Source of the DNA: Nocardioides sp. YIM 152315
GTDB taxonomy: Bacteria; Actinomycetota; Actinomycetes; Propionibacteriales; Nocardioidaceae
Direction: 5' to 3'
Assembly: GCF_029210375.1 (NCBI RefSeq)
Contig: NZ_JARGER010000027.1
Location: 1-64,000, forward strand
Length of the DNA stretch: 64,000 nt
Shown here one piece after another: positions 46,620 to 54,158 of the stretch. Position 1 is the stretch's first letter; every line of letters begins with the position of its first letter. The position numbers and the translations under genes were made by a program. The notes under the pieces were generated by a model. The model was not told where the DNA came from. It worked only from the letters and a program-made list of their open reading frames with translations, and did no database searches.

Positions 46620-47465
46620 CTAGCGGAAGTCGATGAGCAGGACGTCGTCGGTGCCGGCCGGCTCGCCCCCGGTCGCCGTCGGAGTGCTGCCCGCGTCGGT
46701 GGCGTCCGTGGGGGCGCCCGACGCGCCTTCGGGACGGTCGGCGGTCGTGGCCCGGAAGCACGAGGCGTCGTACGGCAGCTGCATGCCGTCCATGCCGCGG
46801 CCGTAGTCGTCGTAGAACGCCAGCACCTCGGCCAGCTTCGCCTGCCGCGCGTCGTGGTCGAGGGTGGCGACGTTGGACCGCGAGACCACGAGGTCCTGCA
46901 CGGACTCGCGGTCGATCACCTGCCAATGCTTGAACGTCGTCCGCTCGACCTCGCCGAAGCGACCCGACGCCGCGATCGTCTCGGTGGGGTCGGTCGCCTG
47001 CTCCTGGCTGCCGATGATCGCGCCGAGCCTCTTGACCCACGGGATGCGCTCGTCGCGCTCGTTCCACACCAGCGCGAGCCGGCCACCGGGCCGCAGGACG
47101 CGCGCGATCTCGGGCAGCGCCCGCTCGTGGTCGAACCAGTGGAACGCCTGGCCGGCCACGACCACGTCGTACGACGCGTCGGCCGCGGGGAGTCGCTCGG
47201 CGGAGGCGACGGACGTCGGTACGTCGGGCAGCCGCGCGCGCAGCCGCGCCAGCATCGCGTCGTCGGGGTCGGTCGCGTGGACCTCGTGCCCGAGGGCGAG
47301 CAGCGCCTCGGTGAGCTTGCCAGTGCCCGCGCCGACCTCGAGCACGACGACCGGTTCGTCTCCGACCAGCCAGGCCGCGGCCTCGCGCGGGTAGGTCGGC
47401 CGGCCGCGGTCGTAGGCCTCGGCCACGGAGCCGAAGGAGAGGGCGCGGTCGGGCTGGTCGGTCAT
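46620..47465 (-). CDS. SAM-dependent methyltransferase (class I)
   Basis: 281 residues. SAM site VVLEVGAGTGKLTEALL (about 40-56), acidic residue in HATDPDDAML, and the UbiE-like VVVAGQAFHWFDHERALPEIARVLRPGG. The closest type is the methyltransferase-11 group; the substrate is unknown. An unusual C-terminal stretch rich in Ala/Thr/Gly (about 245-275) is low-complexity. TACGGT on the minus strand lies 7 nt before the ATG. Confidence 0.9.
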   Translation of the reverse strand: MTDQPDRALSFGSVAEAYDRGRPTYPREAAAWLVGDEPVVVLEVGAGTGKLTEALLALGHEVHATDPDDAMLARLRARLPDVPTSVASAERLPAADASYDVVVAGQAFHWFDHERALPEIARVLRPGGRLALVWNERDERIPWVKRLGAIIGSQEQATDPTETIAASGRFGEVERTTFKHWQVIDRESVQDLVVSRSNVATLDHDARQAKLAEVLAFYDDYGRGMDGMQLPYDASCFRATTADRPEGASGAPTDATDAGSTPTATGGEPAGTDDVLLIDFR

Positions 47466-47500
47466 CGGGCTCACCGTACCTGCTGGATAGCCTTCCGGAC
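47466..47500. promoter_or_regulatory. Divergent leaderless promoters
   Basis: Minus strand TACGGT (47473-47478) is 7 nt from ATG 47465; plus strand TAGCCT (47488-47493) is 7 nt from GTG 47501. The start codons are only 35 bases apart, so no room is left for untranslated leaders with ribosome sites. Confidence 0.55.
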
Positions 47501-47581
47501 GTGAGCTCACCCCACGCAATCGCGTGCTTCCCCCGCTGCGCTCCTCCAGCCCACGATTCCGCGGGGACCCCGAATGAGTGA
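47501..47581 (+). repeat. Mini-ORF/hairpin element, copy D
   Basis: GTG 47501 starts a 26-codon ORF whose TGA (47579-47581) overlaps the start of the Fic-like gene (ATG 47574). The nucleotide pattern CACCCCACGCAATCGC...CCCCCGCTGCGCTCCTCC...CCACGATTCCGCGGGGACCCC is that of copies E and F, but the translated frame is shifted by one, so the nucleotide sequence is better conserved than the peptide. Confidence 0.6.
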
Positions 47582-48293
47582 CGATGCCTTGTCGCGGCTG
47601 ATCGCCCTCGAGGGGGTGCCCTCGGCGTACGCCGCCGCGCGCGACGGCATCGACGTGACGCTGCGCGACCGCGGGCTGCGCCGTACCTCCCCGGAGACGA
47701 CGGCCGAGAGCCTGCTGCGCGGGGCGCACGCCAGCGCCGTGCTCGAGGGTTCGGGCTCGACGCTCGCCGAGGTGCGGGAAGGCCGCGGCGACGAGGTCGC
47801 CGTCGACGCCGTCCGGGTCTCGACCGAGCTGCTCGGCCTGGCGCCGGTGCTCGGCCGGTCGCCGCTGCAGGCGCTGGCGCGGATCCATGCCCTCGCGGCC
47901 GCCGGGCTGCCGGACGAGAGCCGCGGCCGCCCGCGCGCCGGCGCCGCCGCCGCCCGGCTGCGCGCGGTCGCCGATCTGCTGTCGGCCACGACCTCGGCGC
48001 CCGCTCTGCTCGTGGCCGCGGTGGTGCACGCGGAGCTGGTCACCGCGGCGGCGTTCCCGTCGCACAACGGCATCGTCGCCCGGGCCGCCGAGCGGCTGGT
48101 GCTCGTCGCGCGCGGCGTGGACGAGAAGTCGCTGGTCGTGCCGGAGGCGGGGCACCTGGCCCTGCGCGCGGCGTACGAGTCGAACCTGCGGGGGTACGCC
48201 GACGGTGGCCCCGCGGGCACGCACGCCTGGCTGCTCTACGCGGCGGAGGCGTACGCCGCCGGCGCCCAGGCCAGCCCCGTCCACGGTGGTTGA
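47574..48293 (+). CDS. Fic-like protein lacking the catalytic His (Rv3662c/SCO3559-like)
   Basis: 239 residues. Near 60-66 is an inhibitory-helix-like SAVLEGS ([S/T]xxxE[G/N]). The Fic core position (HPFxxGNGRxxR) reads AAFPSHNGIVAR, so the catalytic His is Ala and the first Gly of GNGR is His; AMPylation by the usual mechanism is unlikely. The gene precedes, convergently, the HAD phosphatase gene and a 6S-like RNA, the same order known in mycobacteria and Streptomyces. The stop TGA lies inside a 25-bp repeat. Function unknown. Confidence 0.8.
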   Translation: MSDDALSRLIALEGVPSAYAAARDGIDVTLRDRGLRRTSPETTAESLLRGAHASAVLEGSGSTLAEVREGRGDEVAVDAVRVSTELLGLAPVLGRSPLQALARIHALAAAGLPDESRGRPRAGAAAARLRAVADLLSATTSAPALLVAAVVHAELVTAAAFPSHNGIVARAAERLVLVARGVDEKSLVVPEAGHLALRAAYESNLRGYADGGPAGTHAWLLYAAEAYAAGAQASPVHGG

Positions 48294-48339
48294 GGAGGGA
48301 CGGAGTCCGTCCTGCGGTGGTTGAGGAGGGACGAAGTCC
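48284..48339 (+). repeat. Two direct copies of a 25-bp interspersed repeat
   Basis: CGGTGGTTGAGGAGGGACGG + AGTCC at 48284-48308 and the same with one change at 48315-48339, 31 bp apart. The first copy supplies the last codons and stop of the Fic-like gene (V-H-G-G-stop). GAGGGACGAAGTCCCCTC at the end of the second copy is a small hairpin. Confidence 0.7.
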
Positions 48340-48600
48340 CCTCTCGAAACCCCGCTCGGTGTCCGCCCACCGTTCGCCCGAAGGTCACCGGGTCTCGAGA
48401 CTCGCGGCACTCGGAGATGCGAACGGCACCCGGATCTCGAGTGGTTGGGCCGGGTGCCGCCGCTGACACGTGAGTCCGTCGGCTACCAGGCGTGCATCAT
48501 CCAACTGCGGCCCCGGGAGTGTCCCGGCTCGGCCTGCGCCCTGTAGGAAGGGTAGATCGCCGCGTGGGTACCCGGCTCACGTGCGGATGTGGAGTTCTTG
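48325..48600 (-). ncRNA. Probable Ms1-type (6S-like) small RNA
   Basis: The 383-base gap between the Fic-like and HAD genes holds no ORF of merit but has a good minus-strand promoter and strong structure. In M. tuberculosis the abundant RNA-polymerase-binding RNA MTS2823 (Ms1) lies between Rv3661 (HAD) and Rv3662c, on the HAD strand; the genes and strands match here. Long-range stem: 48576-48583 with 48467-48474 (CACGTGAG/CTCACGTG). Hairpin: 48450-48458 with 48425-48433 (GGCACCCGG/CCGGGTGCC). CCGGGACACTCCCGG gives another. Ends are estimated; the 3' end may lie at either hairpin. Ms1 binds core RNA polymerase in stationary phase. Confidence 0.65.
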
Positions 48601-48606
48601 GCTTCG

Positions 48607-48635
48607 TTTGTACGCCGGTCTCCGGGGCTCTTCAA
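48607..48635 (-). promoter_or_regulatory. Sigma-A-type promoter of the Ms1-like RNA
   Basis: On the minus strand TTGAAG (48635-48630), a 17-base spacer, then TACAAA (48612-48607). Transcription would start near 48600. It is the best -35/-10 pair seen in the window, fitting a highly expressed stable RNA. Confidence 0.65.
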
Positions 48636-48676
48636 CCCCCGGCGTCCCTTGACTTTGGGAGCTGAGGGTGGGCCGG

Positions 48677-49471
48677 TCAGGCGCCGAGGCGGCGCTTGCG
48701 TGCGTTCGCCCAGATCACGCCGCCGACGGCCACGACGCCGCCGACGGCGAGGGCGGCGAGGGTCGGCTTGGGAGGCGGCAGCGGCACCCGCGCGCGCAGG
48801 GCGACGGGCTTGGTGAAGACGAGCACCGGCCACTCGTGGGTGGCCGCGGCCCGCCGCAGCTCCTTGTCGGGGTTGACCGCGTAGGAGTGCCCCACCGCCT
48901 CCAGCATCGGGACGTCGGTGACGGAGTCGCTGTAGGCGTAGGAGCTGGCGAGGTCGTAGCCCACCTCGTCGGCGAGCTCGCGGATCGCACGCGCCTTCTC
49001 CTCGGCGTACGCGTAGTACTCGATCTCGCCGCTGTAGCGACCGTCGACGATCTCCATCCGGGTCGCGATCACCCGGTCGGCGCCGAGCATCGCGGCGATG
49101 GGCTCGACGACCTCCGCGCCGGACGCGGACACGATGACGACGTCCCGCCCGGCGAGCTGGTGCTCCTCGATGAGCGAGACGGCCTCGTCGTACACGAGCG
49201 GCTCGACGACGTTGTGCAGGGTGTCGGCGACGATCTCGCGCACCGTGGCGACGTCCCAGCCGGTGCACAGCTGCGACATGAACTGCCGCATCTTCTCCAT
49301 CTGGTCGTGGTCCGCGCCGCCGACGAGGTAGACGAACTGGGCGTACGCCGAGCGCAGCACCGCGCGCCGCGAGATCAGCCCGCCCGCTTGGAACGGCTTG
49401 CTGAACGCGAGCGTGCTCGACTTCGCGATGATCGTCTTGTCGAGGTCGAAGAAGGCCGCGGTCGGCGCCAT
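48677..49471 (-). CDS. HAD-IB family phosphatase (Rv3661/SerB1-like)
   Basis: 264 residues. HAD motifs: FFDLDKTII (catalytic Asp pair), SASGAEVV (motif II) and YSDSVTDVPMLEAVG (motif IV). The group includes phosphoserine phosphatase-like proteins of unclear substrate. A C-terminal hydrophobic helix (PTLAALAVGGVVAVGGVIW) followed by ARKRR suggests a membrane anchor. TACGAT (minus strand, 49479-49484) is 7 nt before the ATG. Divergent from the Tad cluster. Confidence 0.92.
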   Translation of the reverse strand: MAPTAAFFDLDKTIIAKSSTLAFSKPFQAGGLISRRAVLRSAYAQFVYLVGGADHDQMEKMRQFMSQLCTGWDVATVREIVADTLHNVVEPLVYDEAVSLIEEHQLAGRDVVIVSASGAEVVEPIAAMLGADRVIATRMEIVDGRYSGEIEYYAYAEEKARAIRELADEVGYDLASSYAYSDSVTDVPMLEAVGHSYAVNPDKELRRAAATHEWPVLVFTKPVALRARVPLPPPKPTLAALAVGGVVAVGGVIWANARKRRLGA

Positions 49472-49592
49472 GCCCTCAATCGTAGAGGTCGGCGGCCCAC
49501 CTTTCGTCCACAACACCGCAGTCCGACACCCCTGTCCACAAAGGGATCCCGTCCTCCGCCGCCGGGATCGCGATCCGGGAACCATCGCCGGC

Positions 49593-50645
49593 ATGACAGC
49601 TCCGCTCATCGTGACCCGTGATCGCTCCCTCCTCGACCAGCTGCACCGCCTGGCGGCCGCGGCAGGCATCGAACCCGAGGTCGCGCCCGACCTCGGTGCC
49701 GCTCTTCGCCACTGGCCGGTCGCACCGCTGGTGCTGGTCGGCGCCGACGTCGCGCCCGAGCTGGCGGCGATCCTCCCGGCGCGACGACCCGGGGTGCACG
49801 TCGTGGCGTGGGGGCCGGTGCCGGACGACCTCTTCCGCGTGGCGGTCGCCCTCGGCGCCGAGAGCGTGGCGGAGCTGCCCGCGTCCGAGGGCTGGCTGGT
49901 GGAGGCGCTCACCGATCTCGGCGACCCGCACCGCACCGTCGGGGTGGTGATCGGCGTGACCGGGGGGAGCGGAGGTGCGGGCGCCACGACGTTCGCCTGC
50001 GCACTCGGCCAGCTCGCGGCTCGCCGGGGGCGGGCGGTCGTCGTCGACGCGGACCCGCTCGGCCCCGGGGTCGACCGGGTGCTCGGGCTCGAGGAACGCG
50101 ACGGCGTGCGGTGGGACGGCCTGGGCCACGCGACCGGGCGGCTCAGCGCCCGGTCCCTGCGCGAGGCGCTGCCGCGGCGCGAGCATCTCGCCGCCCTGAC
50201 CTGGCGCGCCGGACCGCCGGGCTCGCTGCAGGCGTTCGCCGTGCGAGAGGTGCTATCGGCCGCGCAGCGGGGTCATGACTTCGTGGTCGTCGACCTTCCA
50301 CGCACCGGCGACCCGCTGGTCGACGAGGTGGCGGCACGGTGCGATCGGCTGCTCGTGGTCGTCGTCCCGACCGTCGCGGGCGTCGCGTCGGCGGTGCGCA
50401 TCTGCGCCCGCCATCCGGACCCCGGCCGGGTGCGTCTCGTGGTGCGTGGCAGCGGCGTGGATCCGCAGGCGATCGCCCGGGCGACGCGCGTCCCGGTGCT
50501 GACGACGATGGGTGACCAGCGTGGACTCTCCGAGGCGATCGACCTCGGGCTCGGGCCGGTGCGGTCCCACCGCGGGGCGCTCGGCCGGGCGGCCGGCGAG
50601 GTCCTCGACCAACTGTCCCTGATGCACGCCAGCGCGGCGGCCTGA
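49593..50645 (+). CDS. ssd: Septum-site-determining/CpaE-like protein (Ssd, Rv3660c-like)
   Basis: 350 residues. An N-terminal receiver-like domain without clear phosphoacceptor (about 5-115) is followed by a MinD/CpaE-type P-loop domain: VTGGSGGAGATTFACALG (deviant Walker A; the usual Lys is replaced by Ala-Thr) and VVVDLPRTGDPLVDEV. In M. tuberculosis Ssd affects septum formation; in Tad systems CpaE (TadZ) places the pilus machine. First gene of the Tad cluster. Confidence 0.88.
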   Translation: MTAPLIVTRDRSLLDQLHRLAAAAGIEPEVAPDLGAALRHWPVAPLVLVGADVAPELAAILPARRPGVHVVAWGPVPDDLFRVAVALGAESVAELPASEGWLVEALTDLGDPHRTVGVVIGVTGGSGGAGATTFACALGQLAARRGRAVVVDADPLGPGVDRVLGLEERDGVRWDGLGHATGRLSARSLREALPRREHLAALTWRAGPPGSLQAFAVREVLSAAQRGHDFVVVDLPRTGDPLVDEVAARCDRLLVVVVPTVAGVASAVRICARHPDPGRVRLVVRGSGVDPQAIARATRVPVLTTMGDQRGLSEAIDLGLGPVRSHRGALGRAAGEVLDQLSLMHASAAA

Positions 50646-50653
50646 GCGTCCCC

Positions 50654-51820
50654 ATGAGCACCGTGGACGTCGATCCGACCGACCTGGAGGCGGTTCGCGA
50701 CCGTCTCGCCAGCTCGCCCGGCGAGCTGACCCCCCACCGGGTCGCCGAGGCGCTGCGGGAGCGGGGACGACCGGTCGGCGACGCAGCCGTGCTCGCCGTC
50801 TACGAGACGCTGCGGCGCGACGTGGTCGGCGCCGGACCGCTCGAGCCCCTGCTGCGCACGCCGCACGTGACCGACGTGCTCGTCAACGGTCCCGAGCACG
50901 TCTACCTCGACCGCGGGAGAGGGCTCGAGCGCACGACGGTCCGGTTCCCCGACGACGGCGGCGTCCGCCGGCTCGCGCAGCGGCTCGCCGCACTCGGCGG
51001 GCGCCGGCTCGACGACGCGACGCCGTACGTCGACCTGCGGCTGCCCGACGGCACGCGCTTCCACGCGGTCCTCGCACCCCTGTCGCGCCCCGGCACCGCG
51101 ATCTCGCTGCGGGTGCCGCGCCGCCAGCCGTTCACGCTCGAGGAGCTGACAGAGCGCGGGACCCTCGACCCGGGCACGGCCGACCTCCTCGACGCGATCG
51201 TCGGTGCGCGGCTCGCGTTCCTGGTCAGCGGGGGCACCGGCTCCGGCAAGACCACGCTGCTCGCCGCGCTGCTCACCAGGGTGCCGGCGACGGAGCGGGT
51301 CGTGGTGGTCGAGGACGCGAGCGAGCTGCGCCCGGACCATCCCCACGTCGTCGCTCTCGAGGGCAGGCCGCCCAACATCGAGGGGGCCGGCGCCGTCGAC
51401 GTCCGCACCCTGGTGCGCCAGGCGCTGCGGATGCGCCCCGACCGGCTCGTCGTGGGCGAGGTCCGCGGTGGTGAGGTCGTCGACCTGCTCGCCGCGCTGA
51501 ACACCGGCCACGAGGGCGGCTGCGGCACGCTGCACGCCAACTCCGCGCTCGACGTCCCGGCTCGCATCGAGGCGCTGGCGCTGGCCGGTGGGCTGGGCCG
51601 CGACGCCGCGCACAGCCAGCTCGCCTCGGCAGTCGACGTCGTGCTGCATCTCGCGCGCGACCGCGCGGGGATCCGGCGACTGCGGCAGGTCGCGGTGCCG
51701 ACCCGGTCCGCCGACGGGCTGGTCTCGATGACCGCCGCGCTCGAGGTCGACGCCGACGGCAGGTCCCGTCCCGGGCCGGCAGCCGCCGCCCTGGCGTCCC
51801 GGCTGCGCGGCGAGCCGTGA
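50654..51820 (+). CDS. tadA: TadA/CpaF-type secretion ATPase
   Basis: 388 residues. Hexameric ATPase that powers Flp pilus assembly on the cytoplasmic side. Walker A SGGTGSGKTTLLAAL (about 193-207), Asp box VVVVEDASELRP, Walker B PDRLVVGEVRGGEVVDLL and His box GHEGGCGTLHANSALDVPARIEAL. Overlaps tadB by GTGA. As in Rv3659c. Confidence 0.94.
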   Translation: MSTVDVDPTDLEAVRDRLASSPGELTPHRVAEALRERGRPVGDAAVLAVYETLRRDVVGAGPLEPLLRTPHVTDVLVNGPEHVYLDRGRGLERTTVRFPDDGGVRRLAQRLAALGGRRLDDATPYVDLRLPDGTRFHAVLAPLSRPGTAISLRVPRRQPFTLEELTERGTLDPGTADLLDAIVGARLAFLVSGGTGSGKTTLLAALLTRVPATERVVVVEDASELRPDHPHVVALEGRPPNIEGAGAVDVRTLVRQALRMRPDRLVVGEVRGGEVVDLLAALNTGHEGGCGTLHANSALDVPARIEALALAGGLGRDAAHSQLASAVDVVLHLARDRAGIRRLRQVAVPTRSADGLVSMTAALEVDADGRSRPGPAAAALASRLRGEP

Positions 51821-52599
51821 GCGCGGCGCTGGCCGCCGGGTGCGCGGCGGCCGCCGTCGCCCTCCTGGTGCGTCCGCCCCCTCGCCTGGGTGGTCGGCCC
51901 CGGCCGGCGCCTCGGGCGTTGCTCCTGGGGGGAGCCGCGGTCGTCCTGCTCGCCGTGCTCCTCGTACCCGACCTCGCGGCCCTGATCGTGGTCGGCGGCG
52001 CTGCCGCGGTCGGCGGTGTCGCGCTCGTGCGCCGTCAGCGCGCGCGCAGGGCCGCGGAGGCCACGGCGGCGCGGGTACTCGAGACCTGTGAGGCCATCGC
52101 GAGCGAGCTGGCCGGCGGTCTGCCACCGGGCGACTGCCTCGACCGGGCCGCGCGAGCCTGGGAGCCGCTGGCGCCCGTGGCGGCCGCCTTCCGGGTCGGC
52201 GCGGACGTGCCGGGAGCGATGCGCGCGGTCGCCGCCGGGGTCGAGGGCGCCGCGGACCTGCGGGTCGTCGCCGCCGCCTGGCAGGTCGCGCACCGCACGG
52301 GTGAGGGGCTCGCCTCGACGGTCGACCGCGTCGCCGAGTCCCTCCGCGCCGACTCCGGCACCCGCCGGGTGGTGTCCGGTGAGCTCGCCTCGGCGCGAGC
52401 GACGGCGCGGCTCGTGGCGGGCCTCCCGATCGTCGCGCTGCTCATGGGGTCGGGCACCGGGGGAGATCCCTGGGGCTTCCTGCTGGGCACGCCCGCCGGG
52501 ATGGCCTGTCTGGCCGCGGGGCTGGCGTTCGGGCTCGGCGGGCTGTGGTGGATCGAGGCGATCGCCCGCGACGCGGACCGGGCCGGACCGGCATCATGA
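51817..52599 (+). CDS. tadB: TadB-like membrane protein
   Basis: 260 residues with helices near 5-20, 35-65 and two at the C-terminus (205-225, 230-250). The type II secretion F domain lies around 80-200 (LETCEAIASELAGGLPPGDCLDRAARAWEP). It forms with TadC the inner-membrane platform of the pilus machine. GTG start in the overlap with tadA; ATGA overlap with tadC. Confidence 0.9.
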   Translation: MSAALAAGCAAAAVALLVRPPPRLGGRPRPAPRALLLGGAAVVLLAVLLVPDLAALIVVGGAAAVGGVALVRRQRARRAAEATAARVLETCEAIASELAGGLPPGDCLDRAARAWEPLAPVAAAFRVGADVPGAMRAVAAGVEGAADLRVVAAAWQVAHRTGEGLASTVDRVAESLRADSGTRRVVSGELASARATARLVAGLPIVALLMGSGTGGDPWGFLLGTPAGMACLAAGLAFGLGGLWWIEAIARDADRAGPAS

Positions 52600-53305
52600 G
52601 CTGGCTGGCGGCGCTGGCCGCGGCGGCCGCCGCCGCGCTGCTGGTGCGCACGCGTCCGTCCTTGCCCGCTCGTGTCGTCCCAGCGGCGGCGCCCGTCGAA
52701 GCCGGTTGGCTGCACCGGCACCGCCTGCTGTGGTCGGCCAGCGCCGGTGCCGGAGCACTGGTGTTCGTGTCCGGGCCCGGAGGCGTCGTCACGGGGGCGA
52801 TGGCCGGCGTCGTCGTGTGGGTCGTGATCGGTCGCGCCGAGCCCGCTTCCGAACGCCACGTCGGCGCGCCCTCGCCCGTGACCTCCCGTACGTCGTGGCG
52901 CTCTTCGCCGCCACGCTGCGCTCAGGCGCGGCGCCGCCCGAGGGCGTCGCCCAGGTCTGCGCCGCGCTGCCCGGACCGGCGGCCGATCGGCTCACCGGGG
53001 TGGCCGCCCGGCTGTCGCTCGGTCTCGACGCGGCCGAGGTCTGGGCGTCGCTGGCGGACGAGCCGGCGCTGGCCCCGTTGGGCCGCACGCTCGCCCGGGC
53101 GCACGACACCGGTGCGCCGGTGGTGGCGGCCGTCGAACGGCTCGCCGCCGAGTTGGCGCACGCCGCGCGCGCCGACCAGGAGGAGCGGGCCCGCGCCGTC
53201 GGCGTCCGGGCCGCGGTGCCGCTCGGTCTCTGCCTGCTGCCCGCGTTCGTGCTGATCGGGATCGTGCCGCTCGTCGTGGCGCTGATGAGCGGGCTCGACC
53301 TGTGA
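52596..53305 (+). pseudogene. tadC: TadC-like membrane protein gene, frameshifted
   Basis: The N-terminal part (MSWLAALAAAA ... GAMAGVVVWVVIGRAEPASER) reads in one frame until about 52855. The conserved T2SSF domain (ALARDLPYVVALFAATLRSGAAPPEGV ... FVLIGIVPLVVALMSGLDL) continues in another frame to the stop at 53303-53305. One lost base in GAACGCCACGTCGG would explain it. No other decay is visible. It could be a sequencing error, a recent mutation, or a -1 programmed shift. All other Tad genes look intact. Confidence 0.75.
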
Positions 53306-53479
53306 GTCGTGCCGAGGCACGCGCCAGAAGTCGTCCACCGCGCGCGTTGCGACCGGGTCGTCCACAACCGCGCCACGCCCGGTCGCGGACCGTCCCCGTG
53401 CTGGCGCATCGTCGTGCTCCCGGGTCGCATCGGGCAACCCGGCAAGGCGCTCAGGAGCCTTCACGACAAGGAGATTCGC

Positions 53480-53683
53480 ATGTCCCTTCACCTTCACCGC
53501 TTGCGCCGTCGCAGCCTCGGCAGGCGTGACGAGCGCGGCATCACGACCGCCGAGTACGCCGTCGGCACCGCGGCCGGTGCCGGCCTCGCCGGGCTGCTCT
53601 ACAAGCTGCTCACCGGCGGCTTCGGCGACCAGCTGCTCAAGACCCTGTTCGACCACGTCCTCGGGCTCCTGGGCATCGGATGA
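53480..53683 (+). CDS. DUF4244 Flp-type pilin
   Basis: 67 residues: basic leader, then DERGITTAEYAVGTAAGAGLAGLLYKLL, a type IV prepilin-like cleavage site (Gly followed by I-T-T-A-E with the Glu at +5) and one helix. This is the actinobacterial Flp pilin form (Rv3656c-like). A good Shine-Dalgarno AAGGAGA precedes ATG 53480. The 174-base gap to tadC holds no clear promoter. No prepilin peptidase gene is in the window. Its TGA overlaps mini-ORF copy E. Confidence 0.9.
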   Translation: MSLHLHRLRRRSLGRRDERGITTAEYAVGTAAGAGLAGLLYKLLTGGFGDQLLKTLFDHVLGLLGIG

Positions 53684-53754
53684 CTCACCCCACGGAATCG
53701 TGGCCCTCCCCCGCTGCGCTCCTCCGGTCCACGATTCCGCGAGGACCCCGATGA
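53680..53754 (+). repeat. Mini-ORF/hairpin element, copy E
   Basis: ATG 53680 overlaps the pilin TGA; 24 codons; TGA overlaps the tadE ATG (53751-53754). Total 75 nt. Here the encoded peptide (M-T-H-P-T-E-S-W-P-S...) comes from a different frame than in copies A, B and F, while the DNA pattern is the same. Hairpin arms CGGAATCGTGG and CCACGATTCCG are perfect (11 bp). Confidence 0.65.
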
Positions 53755-54158
53755 AACACCCCGCTCCGCGCGCGAGCCGGGCCGACCAGCGCGGCGCTGC
53801 CACGGCCGAGCTCGCCATGGTGCTGCCCCTGCTGATCGCCGCCACGATCGGTCTGGTCTGGCTGCTCGCGGTCGGCAGCGCCCAGGTGCGTGCGGTCGAC
53901 GCCGCTCGCGAGACCGCACGCGCCGTCGCGCGCGGCGACGAGATCGGTGCGGCCGTGGCGCGCGGGGAGCAGGTGGCGCCGCCGGGGAGTCGCGTCAGCG
54001 TCGACACCGGCGGCGGCGAGGTCGTCGTCACGGTCGTCGGCCGGGTCAGCGGGCCGGGCGGCCTCTTCGACCTGCCGCACGCCGAGGTGTCCGCCGACGC
54101 GGTCGCCGTGGTCGAGGAGACGGCGAGCAGGGTGGGGAGCGGGGTGGGGAGCGGGTGA
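53751..54158 (+). CDS. tadE: TadE-like pseudopilin
   Basis: 135 residues. RADQRGAATAELAMVLPLLIAATIGLVWLL: prepilin-type cleavage G-A-A-T-A-E followed by a hydrophobic helix. The rest is a periplasm-type beta-rich tail. Minor pilin of the Flp pilus (Rv3655c-like). The start lies in the overlap with the mini-ORF; the stop overlaps the next GTG. Confidence 0.88.
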   Translation: MKHPAPRASRADQRGAATAELAMVLPLLIAATIGLVWLLAVGSAQVRAVDAARETARAVARGDEIGAAVARGEQVAPPGSRVSVDTGGGEVVVTVVGRVSGPGGLFDLPHAEVSADAVAVVEETASRVGSGVGSG

